Positions 1 through 4,356 of a stretch of DNA of 6,149 nt are shown here, one piece after another (positions within the stretch are counted from its first letter, which is position 1; each line of letters starts with the position of its first letter). This stretch comes from Chloroflexota bacterium (lineage in GTDB: Bacteria; Chloroflexota; Dehalococcoidia; Tepidiformales; Tepidiformaceae). Under the pieces are notes generated by a model. It saw only the letters and a list, made by a program, of their open reading frames with translations, was not told the DNA's origin and searched no databases. The position numbers and the translations under genes were made by a program. The stretch is from NCBI GenBank assembly GCA_963169135.1, contig CAUJEQ010000079.1, positions 1 through 6,149 on the forward strand, given 5' to 3'.

Positions 1-2247
1 CTGCTCGGCAGCCGCGTCCTTCCAGTTCGCCCCGCTCTTCGGGAACCAGGCGACGATCAGCTGCGACGGCATGTCATCGTCGATCTGCGGACGCAACGCC
101 TGCCACAGCTCCTCCGTCACGAACGGCATGAACGGGTGCAGCAGCCGCAAACCGTGGTCGAGTACGTGCACGAGCACCTGCAGCGGCCGTTCGTCCCCCG
201 CCAGCAGCCGCGGCTTCACCATCTCGATGTACCAGTCGCAAAACTCCCCGCGCAGGAAGTCCTCGATCTGCCGGGCGCATTCGCCCAGCTGGTATGCCTT
301 CAGCAGCGAGTCCGCATCGCTGGTCAGCTGTTCCAGCCGCGACATGATCCAGCGGTCCTCAACCGCCAGCGTGTCCCGGTCCAGGTAGTGCGGCCGCTTG
401 ATCTCCCGCGGTCCCACCTTCATCAGCACGAACCGCGCCGAGTTCCACAGCTTGTTCGCGAAATTTCGCGCCGCCGCCAGCCGCTCGTCGCTGTACTTCT
501 GGTCCGCCCCGAGCGTCGCTCCGGTCAGCACCGCGAACCGGAACGCGTCCGCCCCGTACGTCGAGGCCACGATCAGCGGGTCGACCACGTTCCCGCGCGA
601 CTTCGTCATCTTCTCGCCGTTCGCATCCCGGATGAGCCCGTGGAACAGCACATTCCGGAACGGCACGGCCCCCTCCGGCCCACGCTCGCGCATGTTGTAC
701 AGCCCGAACATGATCATCCGGGCGCACCAGAAGAACATGATGTCGTAGCCCATCTGCATGTCGGCGGTCGGGTAGAAGTAGCGCAGATCCTCGGTCTCGT
801 CCGGCCAGCCCAGGTCCGCGTGCGGCGCCAGCCCCGACGAAAACCACGTGTCGAGCACGTCCTCGTCCTGCGTCAGCGCTCCGCCGCATTCCGGGCACGC
901 GTCCGGGTCCTCCACCTGGCAGACCATATGGCGGTTCTCGCAGTACCAGACGGGGATCTGGTGCCCCCACCAGAGCTGCCGGCTGATGCACCAGTCGCGG
1001 ATGTTCTCCATCCAGTTCAGGTACACCTTCTCGAACCGCTGCGGCACGATGGAGATCCGCCTTTCGGTCACCGCAGTGATCGCGTCGCCCGCCAGCGAGT
1101 GCCCCGGCTCGTACTCCTTGTTCACCGCCATCCACCATTGCTCGCTCGGCAGCGGCTGGAGCACCGTCTTGCAACGGCTGCAGTGTCCCACGCTGTGGGT
1201 GTATTCCTCCACGTGGTCGAGGAAGCCCTCGTCCTCCAGGTCCCGCAGGATCGCGGCGCGCGCGTCCTCCGCGCTCATCCCGGAGTACGGCCCTGCCTCG
1301 TCGTTCATGTTCCCCTTCGGGTCGATCGCGATGATCACCGGCAGGTCGTGCCGCTGGCCAATCTCCCAGTCGTTCGGGTCGTGGCCGGGAGTCACCTTCA
1401 CGGCACCCGTGCCGAACTCAGGCTTGACGTGCTCGTCCGTCACAATCGGGATGTCGCGCCCAATAATCGGCAGCAGCAACATCCGGCCAATGACCTCTTC
1501 GTAGCGCTCGTCCCCCGGGTTCACTGCCACTCCTGTATCCGCGACCATCGTCTCCGGACGCGTCGTCGCGACCGTCACGGACGCCGGCAGGGGCATCCCG
1601 CCCTCGCCCATCACCGGGTAGCGCACGTAGTACAGCTTCGACTGCACGTCGACGTAGTCGACTTCCAGGTCGCTCAATGCCGTCTCGCAGCGCGGACACC
1701 AGTTGATCATTCGCAGGCCCTTGTAGATGAGCCCGTGGTTGTAGAGGTTCACGAAGGTCGTCCGCACTGCCTTCACGATGCCCGGATCGAGCGTGAACAC
1801 GTCACGCGTCCAGTCGGCGCTCGCACCGAGCTTACGGTGTTGGTCTGCGATCCGGCTGCGGTACTTTCGCACCCACATCCAGGTGCGCTCCACGAACGCC
1901 TCGCGGCCGAGGTCGTGCCGGGTCAGCCCTTCTTTCGCGAGCTCCTTCTCGATCACGTTCTGGGTCGCGATCCCCGCATGGTCCTCGCCCGGCAGCCAGA
2001 GCGTCGGATCGCCCTGCATCCGGTGCCAGCGCACCAGCACGTCCGTGATGGCGTCCTCCAGCCCGTGGCCGAGATGCAACTCCCCGGTCACATTCGGCGG
2101 GGGCATGACGATGGTGTACGGTTCGCGGTCGAAGTCGATCCGGGGCTGGAAGTGCCCGGCCGTTTCCCACATCTCGTAGACGCGGCTCTCTACGCTCGCC
2201 GGCTCGTAGGCGGGGGGTAGGACCGAGCCGGGTGTCTGCGTAGTCAT
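1..2247 (-). CDS. valS: Valyl-tRNA synthetase, N-terminal 749 residues (3' end outside window)
   Basis: Cytoplasmic class Ia enzyme that attaches valine to tRNA-Val and edits mischarged threonine. Seen in the translation: an N-terminal lead typical of ValRS, the ATP-binding HIGH motif as HLGHG (residues 58-62), and the second signature as KMTKS (546-550; codons at 598-612), a Thr variant of KMSKS. The CP1 editing domain shows GTGAVKVTPGHDPND at 279-293. Cysteine pairs C184/C187, C356/C359 and C451/C454, plus C436, suggest structural zinc sites of the Cys-rich ValRS type. The anticodon-binding helical domain begins near W633 and includes an EFCDWYIE segment and an HPFMPF segment. The frame is open to base 1; family members are usually about 850-900 residues, so the C-terminal coiled-coil arm lies outside the window. 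The ATG at 2247 has a GAGG 7 nt upstream and starts just where ValRS homology begins. The gene follows the DUF5655 gene by 92 bp. Confidence 0.97.
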   Translation of the reverse strand, partial: MTTQTPGSVLPPAYEPASVESRVYEMWETAGHFQPRIDFDREPYTIVMPPPNVTGELHLGHGLEDAITDVLVRWHRMQGDPTLWLPGEDHAGIATQNVIEKELAKEGLTRHDLGREAFVERTWMWVRKYRSRIADQHRKLGASADWTRDVFTLDPGIVKAVRTTFVNLYNHGLIYKGLRMINWCPRCETALSDLEVDYVDVQSKLYYVRYPVMGEGGMPLPASVTVATTRPETMVADTGVAVNPGDERYEEVIGRMLLLPIIGRDIPIVTDEHVKPEFGTGAVKVTPGHDPNDWEIGQRHDLPVIIAIDPKGNMNDEAGPYSGMSAEDARAAILRDLEDEGFLDHVEEYTHSVGHCSRCKTVLQPLPSEQWWMAVNKEYEPGHSLAGDAITAVTERRISIVPQRFEKVYLNWMENIRDWCISRQLWWGHQIPVWYCENRHMVCQVEDPDACPECGGALTQDEDVLDTWFSSGLAPHADLGWPDETEDLRYFYPTADMQMGYDIMFFWCARMIMFGLYNMRERGPEGAVPFRNVLFHGLIRDANGEKMTKSRGNVVDPLIVASTYGADAFRFAVLTGATLGADQKYSDERLAAARNFANKLWNSARFVLMKVGPREIKRPHYLDRDTLAVEDRWIMSRLEQLTSDADSLLKAYQLGECARQIEDFLRGEFCDWYIEMVKPRLLAGDERPLQVLVHVLDHGLRLLHPFMPFVTEELWQALRPQIDDDMPSQLIVAWFPKSGANWKDAAAEQ

Positions 2248-2254
2248 CGTTGTG

Positions 2255-2258
2255 CCTC
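2255..2258 (-). promoter_or_regulatory. Ribosome binding site of valS
   Basis: GAGG on the minus strand, 7 nt before the ATG at 2247. It supports this ATG as the valS start. Confidence 0.6.
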
Positions 2259-2271
2259 GGAAGAGTAAATG

Positions 2272-2291
2272 GCCACGGCTGTTGCCGTGGC
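2272..2291 (-). promoter_or_regulatory. Perfect 7-bp inverted repeat in the valS leader
   Basis: GCCACGG and CCGTGGC are separated by a 6-nt loop and lie 25-44 nt upstream of valS. On the minus strand the hairpin is followed by ATTTACTC, not a clear U-tract, so it is a poor intrinsic terminator for the DUF5655 gene. A weak -10-like TACACT lies just upstream (2302-2297 on the minus strand) with no good -35, so the hairpin could sit at the 5' end of a valS transcript. The leader is too short for a T-box. The role is unknown; leader stabilisation, a protein site or a weak terminator are all possible. Confidence 0.45.
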
Positions 2292-2339
2292 AACTCAGTG
2301 TAGCAAGGGCGACACCACAGGCACCCGCGCCGTCTGTGC

Positions 2340-2753
2340 CTACCGGGCCAACTCGACGTAGCTCTCCGTAAGCCATTCCCGGACCGCATCGTCGATGTCG
2401 GCCGCGCTCGTGAGCCGCACGCCGTGGTACGTGCGAGCCGTGTCCGTCTTCGTCGTCCGCGTGATACGCGCGTGTTCGGCACGGCGGTTCAACCCGAAGC
2501 TGAGCGCGACCCACTTCGTCTTCGGTCGTAACTCGACAAACGTCCTTTTCCCCTTGAAGAGGATGCCCACGCCCACCGGCTCGACGATAACAGGCCCGAG
2601 CGACTCGATATGTTCCCGCACGGCCTCGAAGATCTCCCGCTCCACCGCCGGGCGCCCGGAGAAGTACGCATCGACCGACAGTGCGGGCGCACAGACATGC
2701 GCCTGGCGCTTCCAGAACTCACGGCCGCAGGCGGGACATGACCATATCGCCAT
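2340..2753 (-). CDS. Zinc-finger plus DUF5655 domain protein
   Basis: 137-residue protein of unknown function. The N-terminus carries a small probable zinc-binding motif, C6-x2-C9 followed by H19-x-C21, in the context WSCPACGREF, which commonly precedes this domain. Residues about 27-137 match the DUF5655 pattern: an aromatic start (DAYFSG), an amphipathic helix, a LGPV segment (52-55), a Lys/Arg-rich strand (KGKRTFVELRPKTKW, 67-81), and a C-terminal DIDDAVREWL helix (119-128) ending in a SY. No signal peptide or membrane segment is seen, so it is probably cytosolic. The ATG at 2753 is chosen because the zinc-finger begins there. A GGAG lies 13 nt upstream, a rather long spacing. An in-frame ATG at 2858 would add 35 residues with no family resemblance. 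It lies upstream of valS on the same strand and diverges from the lipoprotein gene; the 118 bp between those two starts show no convincing promoter. Family membership is recognised from memory, without a search. Confidence 0.82.
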   Translation of the reverse strand: MAIWSCPACGREFWKRQAHVCAPALSVDAYFSGRPAVEREIFEAVREHIESLGPVIVEPVGVGILFKGKRTFVELRPKTKWVALSFGLNRRAEHARITRTTKTDTARTYHGVRLTSAADIDDAVREWLTESYVELAR

Positions 2754-2859
2754 GCCCGGGATGGTACTCCGCGCGGTAGTCAATGGGACGAGCGGCCCCT
2801 CGAATCGGGCCACCTCGCCGTGTCGCGCCGCGCGCCATCCTGTGCACCATGGCCGCAAT

Positions 2860-2865
2860 GGAGGT
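2860..2865 (+). promoter_or_regulatory. Strong ribosome binding site of the lipoprotein gene
   Basis: GGAGGT ends 6 nt before the ATG at 2872. It fixes the start at 2872 and argues against the longer in-frame reading that begins antisense to the DUF5655 gene. Confidence 0.85.
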
Positions 2866-2871
2866 CGTCAC

Positions 2872-3315
2872 ATGACTCGAAAACGTACATGGCTGTTTCC
2901 CGCGGCCCTCGCCGGGCTGCTCGCACTCTCGCTCTCGACGGGGGCGTGTGGCGATGATGACGACGACGGCGGCGGAGATGCCCCGAGCGAAGTCCAGCTT
3001 ACAAAAGCGGACAACGGCAAGACGGTTACGGTTGCGCTGGACGGCAATGTCATCGTCGCCCTGGCGTCCAACCCCAGTACCGGTTACTCATGGGCCGTCG
3101 TCGCCACCGAGCCGACGAACCTGGAGCTCGATGGGGAGCCCACCTACGTGCCGCCGGGCTCGACGACCCCGGTCGTTGGCGCCCCGGGCACCGAGGTCTT
3201 CACGTTCAAGGCCATCAAAACCGGCTCATCCAAGCTCTCCATGGCCTACGCGCGCTCGTTTGAGACGGGCGTGGCACCTGAAGAGACCTTCGAGGTCACT
3301 GTCAAAGTCGAGTGA
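2872..3315 (+). CDS. Secreted lipoprotein with chagasin-like (inhibitor I42) domain
   Basis: 147-residue predicted lipoprotein. It has a basic N-terminus (MTRKR), a hydrophobic core (residues 7-22) and a lipobox-like STGAC with the probable lipidated C26. The -3 position is Thr rather than the usual Leu. A GDDDDDGGGD linker (27-36) follows, as is common in exported lipoproteins of GC-rich bacteria. The mature domain (about 40-147) has the chagasin/ICP layout: a conserved NPSTGYSW loop (67-74, family NPTTGY), a central glycine-containing loop before a TEVFTFKAI strand (V102-G106, then 107-115), and YARSFE (126-131) at the place of the family RPW/RPF loop. Chagasin-like proteins inhibit papain-family cysteine proteases through these three loops. 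A protease-inhibitor role outside the membrane is inferred; some bacterial members may simply be envelope proteins. The gene converges on the Y-family-like gene with a 7-bp gap. Confidence 0.85.
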   Translation: MTRKRTWLFPAALAGLLALSLSTGACGDDDDDGGGDAPSEVQLTKADNGKTVTVALDGNVIVALASNPSTGYSWAVVATEPTNLELDGEPTYVPPGSTTPVVGAPGTEVFTFKAIKTGSSKLSMAYARSFETGVAPEETFEVTVKVE

Positions 3316-3342
3316 ACTGCGGCTAGCTCGCGAGCTGCAGTT
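3315..3342. terminator. Possible bidirectional terminator-like inverted repeat
   Basis: AACTGC (3315-3320) pairs with GCAGTT (3337-3342), enclosing a perfect 12-bp palindrome AGCTCGCGAGCT (3325-3336). The structure has a 4-nt bulge (GGCT). It lies where two convergent genes end and overlaps the last codons and stop of the minus-strand gene. There is no strong T-tract on either side, so termination is only suggested by position. Confidence 0.3.
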
Positions 3343-4243
3343 GGCGTTGCACCGGCACCGCGGGCCCCGCGAGCGTGTGCACGTTCGCGACCGCCGGCCG
3401 CCGGGGTTCGACCCGCACCGACGGCCCTATGCGTCCCAGTGCGACTTGGATCCCGGTCGTCCCCGACAGGGCCCCTGTCCCCAGGCGGTCGAGTATCAGC
3501 TCCCGTGCCTCAGCCGCGCCGTGGAGCGGAGTTCCGCTGCGCAGCCGGTAGACCAGGGACCCGGACGGCCGCACCACCTCGATGGTGACCTCGCGAAAAC
3601 TCAGGCCATGCACCTCGACAGCGGTCTCGAGCTTCGCGAGCAACGTCTCGAGCTTCGCACCGGCCTCCCCCATGCTTGCCTCCACGCCCCAGCTCACGCT
3701 TCCGGCAACGTGGCCGGAAAACATGGGCAGCGCCTGGCAGGGATCTGAAGAGGGACAGACGACAGGGAACCGGCGGGCCGTGCGCGCGGCTGCCATCGCC
3801 CCTTCTACCGTCCCGGCGACGCCCGCGCGCACGTCGAGCCCCGTCCACGAACGGGCCAGGCGAGCCAGTGCGCCCGCGGCCGCCTCCTCGTTGGCGAACC
3901 GGTCTTCGAGGCCGGCAAGTGACGCGATGACGGCATTCCGCGACACAATCGCGACATCGGTTGTCGCCCTCGCCCGCAAGATGGAGGAGATGCCTTCCAA
4001 TTCGTCCAGGCACTCGCCCGCGTTGTCGCGCACGACCGCTACCGCCGGGCAACGTTCCCGCGCCTCACTCGCGGTCATCCCAGGCTCCACGCCCGCTGCT
4101 GTGGCTTCGACCGATGCGACGGACACCAGGGCGGCCTCGCCATCGCCCGCGAGCAACACGGTCGGACGCCCGGCAAGGGCCGGATCCAGGCGGCGCGCGA
4201 GTTGGATTCCGAGGCGGGGAAGGATGAGGCATATCAGGCGCAT
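3323..4243 (-). CDS. Y-family DNA polymerase-like protein (ImuB-like), apparently catalytically inactive
   Basis: 306-residue protein resembling ImuB-type members of the Y family, which act as non-catalytic hubs of the SOS mutasome at the sliding clamp. The opening MRLICLILPRLGIQLARRL matches the ImuB-style N-terminus and lacks the metal-binding Asp of active polymerases. The fingers-like GVEPGMTASEARERCP (51-66) is well kept. The SIDEA-type motif aligns without gaps to S101-R-N-A-V105, so its acidic pair is replaced by N103 and A104. A GVAGTVEGAMAAAR segment (141-154) follows. The stretch where thumb helix-hairpin-helix sequence is expected (about 159-195) is short and unrecognisable. Residues about 197-280 fit the little finger. 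The end, RQLQLAS (300-306), resembles C-terminal clamp-binding tails. ImuB and DinB are longer (about 350-550 residues). The ATG at 4243 is where homology begins, but no clear ribosome binding site precedes it. A LexA-type operator lies in the promoter. No imuA or dnaE2 is visible nearby. Confidence 0.75.
   Translation of the reverse strand: MRLICLILPRLGIQLARRLDPALAGRPTVLLAGDGEAALVSVASVEATAAGVEPGMTASEARERCPAVAVVRDNAGECLDELEGISSILRARATTDVAIVSRNAVIASLAGLEDRFANEEAAAGALARLARSWTGLDVRAGVAGTVEGAMAAARTARRFPVVCPSSDPCQALPMFSGHVAGSVSWGVEASMGEAGAKLETLLAKLETAVEVHGLSFREVTIEVVRPSGSLVYRLRSGTPLHGAAEARELILDRLGTGALSGTTGIQVALGRIGPSVRVEPRRPAVANVHTLAGPAVPVQRQLQLAS
3624..3658 (-). repeat. 14-bp direct repeat with 21-bp period
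   Basis: The plus-strand unit GTCTCGAGCTTCGC occurs at 3624-3637 and again at 3645-3658. The period is exactly seven codons and encodes KLET twice (AKLETLLAKLETA, residues 196-208) in the predicted first helix of the little-finger domain. It looks like a short in-frame duplication or a helical heptad pattern. Confidence 0.6.
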
Positions 4244-4273
4244 GGTGGGCGGCTCGCTTGTGTTATTCCCGGT

Positions 4274-4297
4274 AAATTAGAACGTTTGTTCTGATTT
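4274..4297. promoter_or_regulatory. LexA/SOS operator (GAAC-N4-GTTC type)
   Basis: The core AGAAC-GTTT-GTTCT (4279-4292) is a perfect dyad around four central bases. It extends outward to AAAT and ATTT arms with only one mismatched pair (4278/4293). GAAC-N4-GTTC is the established LexA box core in Firmicutes, Actinobacteria and Chloroflexota. It lies 31 bp upstream of the Y-family-like start codon, measured from the inner edge, and inside the promoter spacer. LexA binding is inferred. Confidence 0.8.
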
Positions 4298-4302
4298 GTC
4301 AA
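4274..4302 (-). promoter_or_regulatory. Promoter of the Y-family-like gene
   Basis: On the minus strand a perfect -35 TTGACA (4302-4297) is followed by a 17-nt spacer and a -10-like TAATTT (4279-4274). The LexA operator core occupies the spacer and reaches the -10, so bound repressor would block RNA polymerase. The predicted transcript would start near 4267, giving a leader of about 24 nt. The -10 is imperfect (T, A and the final T match). Confidence 0.6.
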
Positions 4303-4323
4303 ACGCTTCTTCGTGCTTACCCT
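4296..4323 (+). promoter_or_regulatory. Candidate promoter of the dikinase-like gene
   Basis: TTGTCA (4296-4301) is followed after 16 nt by TACCCT (4318-4323), a weak -35/-10 pair reading rightward. Its -35 touches the outer edge of the LexA operator. Only the TA...T positions of the -10 match the consensus, so this is tentative. Confidence 0.3.
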
Positions 4324-4356
4324 AAGCTGCACTACCTCCACCGGGCGGGCCCTCGA

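Noticed and set aside
136..2220. A 694-codon plus-strand reading frame opposite valS
   Set aside because: It is Arg/Pro/His/Val-rich without any recognisable domain and lies exactly antisense to a well-conserved valS. Long antisense frames are common in GC-rich genes.
2248..2339. T-box riboswitch in front of valS
   Set aside because: The 92-bp gap is too short, and no T-box sequence or specifier hairpin is visible.
2754..2858. A 35-residue N-terminal extension of the DUF5655 protein
   Set aside because: The added residues have no resemblance to the family, and the zinc-finger begins at the internal ATG at 2753.
2395..2871. Upstream extension of the lipoprotein reading frame
   Set aside because: The extension is antisense to the DUF5655 gene and would bury the signal peptide. 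The GGAGGT at 2860-2865 and the signal sequence place the start at 2872.
3582..4280. A 232-codon plus-strand reading frame opposite the Y-family-like gene
   Set aside because: Composition is Ala/Ser/Pro/Arg-rich with no domain. It runs across the SOS operator and promoter, which is unlikely for a coding region.
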